A stretch of 5,757 bases of DNA from Verrucomicrobiota bacterium (GCA_003641465.1 QNAJ01000109.1:1-5757); one strand, 5' to 3'. Positions 1-5,757 are shown, numbered from the stretch's first letter. Notes: generated by a model not told the origin, from the letters alone. A program made the numbers and translations.

Positions 1-122
1 GAGGCGGCGACCACAGTTTCAGTGGAGATATAGACGTCCTTGAGGGCCGCCAGACGATATTGGACGTTGAGTACGCCTTCGGGGATCCCTACCGCTACGA
101 TGTTTTCATCCGGTATGACTGA
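1..122 (+). CDS. C-terminal fragment of an unidentified upstream protein (partial, 5' end outside window)
   Basis: The frame starting at base 3 is open from the window edge to a TGA at 120-122 and encodes 39 residues. The peptide reads like real protein: it is rich in Asp, Tyr and Phe, with alternating polar and hydrophobic residues typical of beta strands (for example ILDVEYAFGDPY, then a YDVFIRYD end). Most of its codons end in G or C, like the neighbouring genes. Its stop lies just inside moeA (ATGACTGA, with the ATG at 115), an arrangement typical of translationally coupled operon genes. I do not recognise the family, and 39 residues are too few to assign a function. The competing reading is that this DNA is an N-terminal extension of moeA from a TTG at 40, but that extension does not look like any MoeA N-terminus. 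Confidence 0.6.
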   Translation, partial: GGDHSFSGDIDVLEGRQTILDVEYAFGDPYRYDVFIRYD

Positions 123-1368
123 ATACAGGTTCATCTCCGTGGCCGAGGCGGAGAGGCTCATCCGGGAAAATATACCGCTTTTGCCCGCCGAAGAGGTCGC
201 CCTGGACGACGCGAAGGGCCGAGTTCTTCGTGAGGATGTGCATACGGCAAGGCCGGTGCCGCCTTTCAACCGCGTCATGATGGATGGCGTCGCAGTCGCT
301 TCCCGCGCCGTCCTGGCTGGCCGCCGACGTTTCCGCATCGCCGGGCGGGTCCTGCCGGGGCAGGCCCCCCGGACCGGCGGAGTCAACACGGAGACAGATT
401 GCATGGAGGTGATGACCGGGGCCTCTCTCCCCACGGGATTTGATGCGATTATTCCGTATGAGGACGTGGAGATATCGGGGGGGACAGCACTGCTCCGTGT
501 GCCACGGGTTCATGCCGGTATGTTCGTCCACCGCAAGGGCAGTGACGCGGCCGCGGGCACTCTGGTCCTGGAGAAGGGGGCGGTTCTGGATGCCGCACGT
601 ATCGCGGCGGTGGCCGGATGTGGAAAAGCCCGCCTCAAGGTGAGCCGCTGTCCGTCAGTGGCGCTGATTTCCAACGGGGACGAAGTAGTTATGCCGGGCG
701 AGCCGATTACAGAAAACCAGATTTATGGAATCAATAACATTTCCGTTCGCACCTTGTTGGAACTCCACGGGATACGCCCGGTTTCAACATTTCACTGTTC
801 GGATGACCCGGAGCGGCTCGAGCAGGTTATCGGCCGGGCTCTGTCGGAAAACGATATTGTGATTGTGTCGGGAGGAGTATCCATGGGGAAGAAGGATTTT
901 GTTCCGGCGGTATTGGCGCGTCTGGAGGTGCGCTGTGTTTTCCACAAGGTGAGACAGAGACCGGGCAAGCCCCTGTACTTCGGCATCCGCGGAGATACGC
1001 GGACCGTCTTCGCCTTGCCCGGGAATCCGGTTTCCGCGATGGTGTGCACCCGCCGCTATGTACTTCCGGCATTGTTCCACGCGATGGGAGCGCGGTTCCA
1101 GGAGGATCTCTGGGCAGAATTGGGGCGCGATCTGGATTTTGCTCCGGAGCTGACTTTTTTCCCCCCGGTGGTCGGCGAGACCGATGCGGCCGCGCGGATC
1201 CGTGCCACGCCTCTGGACTACCATAACTCGGGACATTTCCTGGCACTCGTAAAAAGTTCCGGCTTCGTGGAAATTCCCTGCTCTATGGAGACTCGATATC
1301 CGGCGGGAATCAAGGTGCGTTACTTCCCCTGGCAGATGATGGTCGGTCCATTCGAGGAGGTGTCTTGA
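115..1368 (+). CDS. moeA: Molybdopterin molybdenumtransferase MoeA
   Basis: MoeA inserts molybdate into adenylylated molybdopterin, the last common step of molybdenum cofactor synthesis in the cytoplasm. From ATG 115 the protein has 417 residues, close to the roughly 410 usual for MoeA. The N-terminal domains carry PPFNRVMMDGVAV (49-61, with the conserved MDG Asp57) and EVMTGASLP (98-106). The central MogA-like domain has SNGDEVV (186-192), VSGGVSMGKKDF (251-262), QRPGKP (281-286) and LPGNPVSA (301-308). The C-terminal beta domain follows, with HNSGHFLALVKSSGFVEIP (370-388). Other starts are ATG 100 (422 residues) and TTG 40 (442). I prefer 115 because the family sequence begins near there and the upstream frame ends at 122. 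No Shine-Dalgarno sequence precedes 115, so initiation may rely on coupling to upstream termination. The stop overlaps moaC by one base. The motif variants resemble Bacteroidota-type MoeA (recalled, not searched). The family call is secure; the start is less so. Confidence 0.95.
   Translation: MTEYRFISVAEAERLIRENIPLLPAEEVALDDAKGRVLREDVHTARPVPPFNRVMMDGVAVASRAVLAGRRRFRIAGRVLPGQAPRTGGVNTETDCMEVMTGASLPTGFDAIIPYEDVEISGGTALLRVPRVHAGMFVHRKGSDAAAGTLVLEKGAVLDAARIAAVAGCGKARLKVSRCPSVALISNGDEVVMPGEPITENQIYGINNISVRTLLELHGIRPVSTFHCSDDPERLEQVIGRALSENDIVIVSGGVSMGKKDFVPAVLARLEVRCVFHKVRQRPGKPLYFGIRGDTRTVFALPGNPVSAMVCTRRYVLPALFHAMGARFQEDLWAELGRDLDFAPELTFFPPVVGETDAAARIRATPLDYHNSGHFLALVKSSGFVEIPCSMETRYPAGIKVRYFPWQMMVGPFEEVS
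1354..1360 (+). promoter_or_regulatory. Ribosome binding site of moaC
   Basis: GAGGAGG lies inside the last codons of moeA, 7 bases before ATG 1368. It decides the moaC start in favour of ATG 1368 over the in-frame TTG at 1365 or the ATG at 1374. Together with the TGATG stop/start overlap it indicates coupled translation of moeA and moaC. Confidence 0.75.
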
Positions 1369-1790
1369 TGAGCATGGTGGATGTCAGCGGCAAAGACGTG
1401 GTTTTCCGGAAGGCACGGGCGCGGGCCTGTGTGGAGTTGCCGCGCGAACTGCTCGCCAGGGTATCCGCGGGAGAGCTGACCGGGCCAAAGGGGCCGGTGT
1501 TCCAGACGGCTGTACTGGCCGGTACGCTGGCGGCCAAGGAGACCAGCCGGCTGATTCCTTATTGCCATCCTCTGGCTGTTGAGCGCTGTGAGATACGGAT
1601 CATTCCGGGCGAGGAGACAGTGACCATTGAATCTGAAGTGGCTGCCCATTCCCGCACCGGAGTAGAAATGGAGGCGCTGGTGGCCGTGGCTGCCGCGGCA
1701 CTGACGGTGTACGACATGTGTAAGGGTCAGGCGGACCGTATTGTCGTGCGCGAGATAGAGCTACTGGAAAAGACCAAGACATCCGGCTAG
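1368..1790 (+). CDS. moaC: Cyclic pyranopterin monophosphate synthase MoaC
   Basis: MoaC converts the 3',8-cyclo-GTP product of MoaA into cyclic pyranopterin monophosphate, the first stable intermediate of molybdenum cofactor synthesis. The 140-residue protein opens with MVDVSGKD (3-10) and shows the family blocks KGPVFQTAVLAG (41-52), SRLIPYCHPL (60-69), RTGVEMEALVAV (96-107) and LTVYDMCKG (112-120). By alignment from memory with the E. coli enzyme, the active-site residues are kept: Lys41 (Lys51 in E. coli), His67 (His77), Asp116 and Lys119 (Asp128 and Lys131), and Lys135 (Lys147). Two differences stand out. The usual KGDV is KGPV, and the protein stops at EKTKTSG, without the common GGKSG motif and the tail after it, which makes it about 20 residues shorter than the E. 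coli protein. It begins within the moeA stop codon, so the two are cotranslated. MoaA, the partner enzyme, is not in the window. Confidence 0.96.
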   Translation: MSMVDVSGKDVVFRKARARACVELPRELLARVSAGELTGPKGPVFQTAVLAGTLAAKETSRLIPYCHPLAVERCEIRIIPGEETVTIESEVAAHSRTGVEMEALVAVAAAALTVYDMCKGQADRIVVREIELLEKTKTSG

Positions 1791-1820
1791 ACCCTTAAAG
1801 CCTTCCTCTGTGCTGCGGGA

Positions 1821-1849
1821 TTGCCGCTCTGTCGGGGATGGCGTATCCT
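1821..1849 (+). promoter_or_regulatory. Possible weak sigma70-type promoter before the prenyl synthase gene
   Basis: TTGCCG (1821-1826) and TATCCT (1844-1849) are 17 bases apart. Each matches its consensus at 4 of 6 positions. Transcription would start near 1856, about 30 bases before ATG 1885. It sits in the only sizeable intergenic gap (1791-1884). No terminator-like hairpin and no other element was seen in that gap. Matches of this quality occur by chance, and read-through from moaC remains likely. Confidence 0.2.
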
Positions 1850-1884
1850 GTGCCGTTCATTGCGGGTTGCTGTGGGGCCAGGGA

Positions 1885-2730
1885 ATGCAGGCGGTCGTGG
1901 AGCAGGTCAGAAATCTTCTTTCCGCACGCGTGACGGATACGCCCTTCGCCGCGCGTCACCCGGAGTGTGTGCGATTCGCGGCGGGAGGCAAGATGCTGCG
2001 GGCGGATCTGGTACTAAGGCTGGGAAGAACGCTGGGGCGCCCCCAAAGCTTCAGCGTTCCGCTGGCCGCAGCGGTGGAACTGATCCACGCAGCCAGCCTG
2101 GTGCATGACGATATCCTGGATGGAGCCACGCTGCGCCGCGGCCTGCCGTCCATGTGGCGTCTGATGGGCACGGCGAATGCAGTCCTTTTCGGCGATATGC
2201 TTTTCTTTCTCGCCTTGCGGATTCTGGCCGAGTGCGACGGTGAGCTGCTGAAGTTGCTGTCCGGAATGGGATGCCGTATCTGTGAAGGTGAGTACCTTCA
2301 GGAGCTGCAGGTGGAGAAGGGAAGCGTATCATGGGAGGACTACCTTAAGATCGTGAGGCTGAAAACCGGGGCCCTTTTTGCCTTTGCGGCAGCTTCTCCG
2401 GTGCCGCCGGATCGGCAGGACTTGCGGCGGGAACTCGAACTTGCCGGCTACGCGCTCGGCACCGCTTACCAGATTGCAGACGACTTTCTTGACGTGCGGG
2501 GTGGATGCGCGATGACCGGTAAGAGCAGCGGACAGGACCGCAGACTGGCGGGGGTCAGCGCCGTAGTGGTGGCGGAAAAATGTCGCCTCTCACCTATCCA
2601 GGAGGTCGGCAAGCTGCTGGAGGAGGCCCAAATCCGCTTGCGCCCGTGGCCCGAAGTGCACGCGGTATGGAGCCACTACGTCGAAGAACGTATCCGTTCG
2701 CAGATCTCTCAGTGCGTCAGTGACCTCTGA
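1885..2730 (+). CDS. Polyprenyl diphosphate synthase (long-chain trans-prenyltransferase, IspB/HepT-like)
   Basis: This family condenses isopentenyl diphosphate with an allylic diphosphate to build linear prenyl chains, here probably the side chain of menaquinone or ubiquinone. From ATG 1885 it has 281 residues. Motifs: GGKMLRA (34-40; substrate-binding Lys36 and Arg39 kept, usual form GGKRLRP), ELIHAASLVHDDILD (65-79; first Asp-rich motif), LRRG (83-86), GEYLQE (135-140), RLKTGALF (158-165), and YQIADDFLD (195-203; second Asp-rich motif), then GKSSGQD (212-218). The small Ala70, five residues before the first motif, fits a long-chain product rather than farnesyl. The usual GK-T-P after the second motif is degenerate, and the C-terminus is about 40 residues shorter than in E. 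coli IspB. A GTG at 1810 would add 25 residues, four of them Cys, with no family resemblance and no ribosome site, so I reject it. The gene ends 12 bases before the ETF-QO gene. Chain length cannot be read with certainty. Confidence 0.9.
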   Translation: MQAVVEQVRNLLSARVTDTPFAARHPECVRFAAGGKMLRADLVLRLGRTLGRPQSFSVPLAAAVELIHAASLVHDDILDGATLRRGLPSMWRLMGTANAVLFGDMLFFLALRILAECDGELLKLLSGMGCRICEGEYLQELQVEKGSVSWEDYLKIVRLKTGALFAFAAASPVPPDRQDLRRELELAGYALGTAYQIADDFLDVRGGCAMTGKSSGQDRRLAGVSAVVVAEKCRLSPIQEVGKLLEEAQIRLRPWPEVHAVWSHYVEERIRSQISQCVSDL

Positions 2731-2735
2731 AGGAC
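2731..2735 (+). promoter_or_regulatory. Ribosome binding site of the ETF-QO gene
   Basis: AGGAC, preceded by the final A of the prenyl synthase stop (giving AAGGAC), lies 7 bases before ATG 2743. It favours the first of the two adjacent ATG codons (2743 and 2746). The 12-base gap leaves no room for a separate promoter. Confidence 0.55.
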
Positions 2736-2742
2736 GGACAAG

Positions 2743-4401
2743 ATGATGGCGGATTCCATTCGGATAGAACGTGATGTCATCCATGCGGACGTGGTGATTG
2801 TCGGAGGGGGGCCGGCGGGACTCGCTTGCGGCACCCACCTGCTTCGTGTGTGCCGCCAGCGCGGGATTTCTCCGGGGACGGTAATGGTGCTCGATAAAGG
2901 GGAATTCTCGGGAGCACATGTGCTCTCCGGGTCGGTGGTTCAGCCGGAACCATTCAAGGAACTCCTCACCGGAGAAGAGTACAGGAAACTGCCATTGGGC
3001 ACTGCGGTGAAAAGGGAACGGTTTGTCCTGCTGGGATCCCGGTATTTGCTGTCTGCCCCCCTGGTCCCTCCCCCCCTCAGCTCCCGCGGCCTACCCATAA
3101 CCAGTCTTTCCGATCTGACGGAGGAACTTGCCCGGATATACGAAGAAAGGGGAGGGGAAATCTACCACGATACGCCGGTGAGCCGCCTGCTGCTGGAGGG
3201 GGGGCGGGTGACCGGAGTGCGGTTGACCGACAGAGGGCGATCGCGCGATGGGAGCCCCCGGCCGGGTTATGAGCCCGGGGCCGACATTCTGGCGCGGGTA
3301 GTAGTTGTGGCCGAGGGAGCGGCGGGCCCACTGGTGGACCATCTGCTTTCGGAAGGGATCCTGAGGCCGGCAGCCTGCCTGCCCTCGTATGGACTGGGAA
3401 TAAAGGAGCTCATCAAAGTTCCCCCGCGACCCGAAAACAAGGGAACGTGCGTTCATACTGTCGGATATCCTCTTATGAGGAAAGCAACGGGGGGAGGTTT
3501 CATCTACGGGCTGAGCGAAGACACGCTGGCGCTCGGGCTGGTGGTTGGTCTGGATTACCTGTCCCCGTGGCTGGAACCACATACATTGTTCCGAGCGTTC
3601 AAGAGACATCCCTGGGTGCGACGCTGGATAGAGGGAGGAGAGGTCATCGGCTACGGTGCCAAGGTGGTTCCCGAAGGGGGGCTTCCGGCGGTACCGCAGC
3701 TCGCGGCTGCCGGTGTACTGCTGGTAGGTGATGCCGCCGGTCTCGTGGATCCGGTGCGGATCAAGGGTGTGCACCTCGGAGTAAGATCCGGTCTGTCGGC
3801 CGCGGAAGTTATCGCTGAATGCCTGGCGGCCGGCGAGTTTTCGTCCGAGCGGCTGAAAGAGTACGAGGTGCGCCTGAAGAGATCGGCGGAGTGGCGGAGC
3901 GCCGCGCAATTCCGGAATGCGCGCAGTTGGTTCGGCCAGGGCCTGCTTCCGGCGATCGGGGCTACCGCGCTGAGCTGGATCTTCCGCGGCTGGATACCGC
4001 CGCTGTTGCGGAAGTCGCGGCCGGACCGCTACCTGCGGCCGGAGCCGCATCAGCCGGCGGGCACGCCAGCGACTCAATCGAATGCGGGCGGGCAGAGCGG
4101 TGTAGATCTGGATATTGCTTCGGACCTATTTTTTTCCGGCACGCGCCATTCGGAGCATCAGCCTTCCCACATTACCATTCGCGATCCCCGGGTCTGCGCT
4201 GAGAAGTGCCTGCCGCGTTATGCCGCCCCGTGTACGCGATTCTGCCCTGCCGAAGTGTACGAGCTGGACGAGCAGGCGCGGACAATACGGGTGCGGGTGG
4301 AGAATTGTCTTCACTGTCGAACGTGCCGCCTGAAATGTCCTGAGGATAACATCTCCTGGGAGGTTCCGGAGGCCGGCGGACCGCGCTATCGGCGGATGTA
4401 A
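2743..4401 (+). CDS. Electron transfer flavoprotein:quinone oxidoreductase (ETF-QO, FixC-FixX-like)
   Basis: ETF-QO takes electrons from reduced electron-transfer flavoprotein through FAD and a [4Fe-4S] cluster and reduces membrane quinone. The 552 residues cover the whole architecture. They show the FAD Rossmann motif VVIVGGGPAGLACG (17-30), GEFSGAHVLSGSVVQPEPF (53-71), the Pro-rich LVPPPLSSRGLP segment (107-118) in the quinone-binding region, YGLGIKELIKVPP (216-228), and HTVGYPL then GGGFIYG (238-256). Further on come GLVVGLDYLSPWLEPH (265-280), VIGYGAKVVPEGG (301-313) and LLVGDAAGLVDPVRIKGVH (326-344). A hydrophobic, probably membrane-associated stretch lies at 400-422. After a low-complexity linker (about 433-453), FFSGTRHSEHQPSH (463-476) leads into the ferredoxin-like tail. 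The expected cluster ligands are Cys501, Cys522, Cys525 and Cys528, followed by EDNISWEVPEAGGPRY. Four further Cys (485, 489, 497, 532) are present. No etfAB is in the window. The neighbouring prenyl synthase suggests a link to quinone supply. Confidence 0.95.
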   Translation: MMADSIRIERDVIHADVVIVGGGPAGLACGTHLLRVCRQRGISPGTVMVLDKGEFSGAHVLSGSVVQPEPFKELLTGEEYRKLPLGTAVKRERFVLLGSRYLLSAPLVPPPLSSRGLPITSLSDLTEELARIYEERGGEIYHDTPVSRLLLEGGRVTGVRLTDRGRSRDGSPRPGYEPGADILARVVVVAEGAAGPLVDHLLSEGILRPAACLPSYGLGIKELIKVPPRPENKGTCVHTVGYPLMRKATGGGFIYGLSEDTLALGLVVGLDYLSPWLEPHTLFRAFKRHPWVRRWIEGGEVIGYGAKVVPEGGLPAVPQLAAAGVLLVGDAAGLVDPVRIKGVHLGVRSGLSAAEVIAECLAAGEFSSERLKEYEVRLKRSAEWRSAAQFRNARSWFGQGLLPAIGATALSWIFRGWIPPLLRKSRPDRYLRPEPHQPAGTPATQSNAGGQSGVDLDIASDLFFSGTRHSEHQPSHITIRDPRVCAEKCLPRYAAPCTRFCPAEVYELDEQARTIRVRVENCLHCRTCRLKCPEDNISWEVPEAGGPRYRRM

Positions 4402-4407
4402 GCGGGG

Positions 4408-4420
4408 GTGCATTCTGCAC
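4408..4420 (+). repeat. Short perfect inverted repeat before apbE
   Basis: GTGCA-TTC-TGCAC forms a 5-base-pair stem with a 3-base loop in the 20-base gap between the ETF-QO and apbE genes, ending one base before ATG 4422. It partly covers the G-rich run (4404-4408), the only candidate ribosome site, so it might modulate initiation. It is too short and lacks a T-run, so it is not a terminator. Chance is a fair explanation. Confidence 0.3.
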
Positions 4421-4421
4421 A

Positions 4422-5576
4422 ATGGCGCGCAGAGAGGAAAGTCGGGCACGTTTTCGCCGCTATGCGACAGCGGCGCTGGTCCTGTCGGTCGTCGGCCTGG
4501 TTGCGGCGGTGAGAATGGGGGCGCAGGCGCGGGGGGGCAGTGATTCCCTGATTGTGGGGGAGACAATGGGGACCACCTTCCACATCCGCGTCCTGCCACA
4601 CGGTTCTCCGCGGCTCAAGAGACGCATTGAAAAGGAGCTGGACCGACTTGAGGACATTTTCTCTACGTTTCGCCCATCGAGTGTCATATCACGATTCAAT
4701 GCATTCCGCGGACCCGGTTCCTTTCCTGTGCCTTCGGAGATGGCCGAGGTGGTTGGTTTTGCGCTTGACTTGGCCGGATTGAGCGAAGGCGCCTATGATC
4801 CCACCATTGCGCCGGTTGTGAACCTGTGGGGATTCGGCTGGCAGGGACGTCGGAGTACGCCGCCGGACCCGGCTGCAGTGGACCGGGCTTTGCGCATTAC
4901 CGGTTATTCCAAAGTCCGCGTTTTCCCCTCCGGCAGGCTGAAGAAGAACGATCCACGTGTCCAGTTGGACCTGGCATCTGTGGCCAAAGGCTATGCGGTG
5001 GATCGCATCTGGAAACTGCTGCGCACAGAAGGATATTCCGATTTCCTTATTGAAATAGGTGGAGAAGTAAGAGTTTCAGGAACATGCAGCGGCCGGGTAT
5101 GGCGGGTGGGAATTGAGATGCCATTTCCCGACCGGCTTCCGGGTGCGGACGTTCTGCGCGTGCTGCGGCTGAAAAATGGGACGGCTGTTGCTACCTCGGG
5201 AAGCTACCGGAATTTCATCACGTCCCCCCGGGGAGGAGTGTACGGACACGTGATTGATGCAAGAACCGGCTTCCCGGTGAGCAACAGCGTTGTATCCGTT
5301 ACAGTGGTCGCCCCCCGATGCCTGACAGCCGACGGTCTGGCTACAGCCTTGATGGTCCTGGGGCCGGACAAGGGCCTGGCCCTGGCGCGAAAATTTCCCC
5401 ACACCGAAGCTTTGATGGTCTTGAGCACCGGTTCGGGATTCCGCCTGGTGCAGACCGAGGGCTTCGGTTCTCTGGTGGAAAGCGAGCAGGAGTCTCTATT
5501 CACAGGAGCCGAAGTAGCGGTGACCGAATCGGGGGTGGGTGGCGGACAGGCCGATAGCAGGGGAGGTGTGCGATGA
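4422..5576 (+). CDS. apbE: FAD:protein FMN transferase ApbE
   Basis: ApbE uses FAD to attach FMN covalently to Thr or Ser of extracytoplasmic flavoproteins such as the NqrB/C and RnfD/G subunits. The 384-residue protein starts with a basic region (1-13), a hydrophobic helix (about 14-30) and an AQA possible signal peptidase I site (34-36). There is no lipobox Cys, so it is either secreted or N-terminally anchored rather than a lipoprotein. Family motifs follow in order: GETMGTTFHI (46-55), LDRLEDIFSTFRPSSVISRFN (73-93), YDPTIAPVVNLWGFG (125-139), LDLASVAKGYAVDRI (182-196), LIEIGGEVRVSG (209-220), VATSGSYRNF (256-265), GHVIDARTGFPV (275-286) and LTADGLATAL (301-310). Asp304 and Thr308 match the metal-binding positions. 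The last 35 or so residues are Gly/Glu/Ser-rich, probably disordered and dispensable. The G-rich run at 4404-4408 is a modest ribosome site. The stop overlaps the next gene. The protein that it modifies is not seen here. Confidence 0.95.
   Translation: MARREESRARFRRYATAALVLSVVGLVAAVRMGAQARGGSDSLIVGETMGTTFHIRVLPHGSPRLKRRIEKELDRLEDIFSTFRPSSVISRFNAFRGPGSFPVPSEMAEVVGFALDLAGLSEGAYDPTIAPVVNLWGFGWQGRRSTPPDPAAVDRALRITGYSKVRVFPSGRLKKNDPRVQLDLASVAKGYAVDRIWKLLRTEGYSDFLIEIGGEVRVSGTCSGRVWRVGIEMPFPDRLPGADVLRVLRLKNGTAVATSGSYRNFITSPRGGVYGHVIDARTGFPVSNSVVSVTVVAPRCLTADGLATALMVLGPDKGLALARKFPHTEALMVLSTGSGFRLVQTEGFGSLVESEQESLFTGAEVAVTESGVGGGQADSRGGVR
5562..5566 (+). promoter_or_regulatory. Ribosome binding site of the nitroreductase-family gene
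   Basis: GGAGG (within GGGGAGGTG) lies 6 bases before ATG 5573, inside the end of apbE. With the ATGA overlap it fixes the start and indicates coupled translation from apbE. Confidence 0.75.
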
Positions 5577-5757
5577 AGCTGGATTCGCCCGAGGCATCCC
5601 GGTTCAGAGAGCTGGTGCGAAGATCCCGCAGCATTCGAAGGTTTCAGGAGAGTCGCCCGGTTTCGGCGGATGTACTGCGGAGACTGGTTGACTGTGCGCG
5701 CCTGGTGCCTTCAGCGGCCAACCTCCAGCCGTTGCGTTATGTTCTTTGTAACGATCC
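5573..5757 (+). CDS. Nitroreductase-family FMN oxidoreductase (partial, 3' end outside window)
   Basis: Only the first 61 residues are present. They match the N-terminus of the nitroreductase fold: FRELVRRSRSIRRFQES (11-27) contains the conserved SIRRF block, which in the family helps bind the FMN phosphate. VLRRLVDCARLVPSAANLQP (34-53) contains the PSAANLQP signature. These enzymes are usually cytoplasmic homodimers that bind FMN non-covalently and reduce nitro compounds, quinones, flavins or enones with NAD(P)H. Substrates are not predictable from the family. The ATG overlaps the apbE stop as ATGA, so it is cotranslated with apbE, which suggests a shared flavin or redox role. Because the rest is cut off, I cannot tell whether it is a simple nitroreductase or has extra domains such as a ferredoxin domain. 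Confidence 0.88.
   Translation, partial: MKLDSPEASRFRELVRRSRSIRRFQESRPVSADVLRRLVDCARLVPSAANLQPLRYVLCND

Noticed and set aside
40..114. TTG start for moeA giving 442 residues
   Set aside because: The added 25 residues do not resemble MoeA, and the same DNA encodes a convincing C-terminus in another frame.
406..432. MTGAS in MoeA as a possible ApbE flavinylation site
   Set aside because: It resembles the TGAT/S-type acceptor, but it is part of the conserved MoeA motif EVMTGA, and MoeA is cytoplasmic whereas this ApbE is exported.
1810..1884. GTG start for the prenyl synthase giving 306 residues
   Set aside because: There is no ribosome site before GTG 1810. The extension is Cys-rich and unlike the family, whose sequence begins near ATG 1885.
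3056..3080. C-rich tract that could be a regulatory or slippage element
   Set aside because: It encodes the conserved Pro-rich PLVPPPL segment of ETF-QO, and the reading frame continues normally through it.
3091..4077. Long open frame of 328 residues on the - strand
   Set aside because: It lies wholly opposite the well-supported ETF-QO gene, has an Arg/Pro/Gln-rich composition typical of antisense frames in GC-rich DNA, and shows no motif that I recognise.
4452..4530. Twin-arginine (Tat) signal on ApbE
   Set aside because: RRYATA lacks the F-L-K part of the Tat consensus. An ordinary Sec signal or anchor with an AQA site fits better.
4126..4599. Open frame of 157 residues on the - strand across the ETF-QO/apbE junction
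   Set aside because: It is Pro/Arg-rich shadow coding opposite two real genes, with no recognisable domain.

Overview
This window is a densely packed, GC-rich bacterial segment with every gene on the + strand. It holds five complete genes and one partial gene at each edge. In order they are: the C-terminal end of an unidentified protein (to 122), moeA (115-1368), moaC (1368-1790), a long-chain polyprenyl diphosphate synthase (1885-2730), a full-length ETF:quinone oxidoreductase (2743-4401), an apbE flavin transferase (4422-5576) and the start of a nitroreductase-family gene (5573 to the edge). Three junctions overlap (the upstream fragment with moeA, moeA with moaC, apbE with the nitroreductase gene). 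Two others are only 12 and 20 bases apart. The one larger gap is the 94 bases after moaC, which could carry a weak promoter. I saw no tRNA or rRNA, no CRISPR array, no insertion sequence and no convincing terminator.

The genes fall into two linked themes. The first is molybdenum cofactor synthesis: MoaC acts at the cyclic pyranopterin step and MoeA at molybdate insertion. The second is flavin- and quinone-based electron transfer. The prenyl synthase probably makes the quinone side chain, ETF-QO passes electrons from electron-transfer flavoprotein into the quinone pool, ApbE attaches FMN covalently to exported or membrane proteins, and the nitroreductase relative is probably another FMN enzyme. 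A reasonable reading is a housekeeping or respiratory cofactor operon. The Mo enzyme, the EtfAB partner and the ApbE substrate all lie outside the window.

The organism cannot be fixed from the sequence. From memory of the families, the MoeA (RVMMDG, HKVRQRPGKP, LPGNPVSA) and the MoaC (KGPVF, AGTLAAK) resemble the Bacteroidota and related lineages more than the enterobacterial type. The high GC, together with an ETF-QO beside a prenyl synthase, would suit a GC-rich, probably uncultured relative of that broad group. This is a weak inference.

I do not see a new defence system or mobile element. The points most worth a second look are the eight-cysteine ferredoxin-like tail of the ETF-QO, the degenerate region after the second Asp-rich motif of the prenyl synthase, and the clustering of Moco, quinone and flavinylation genes.
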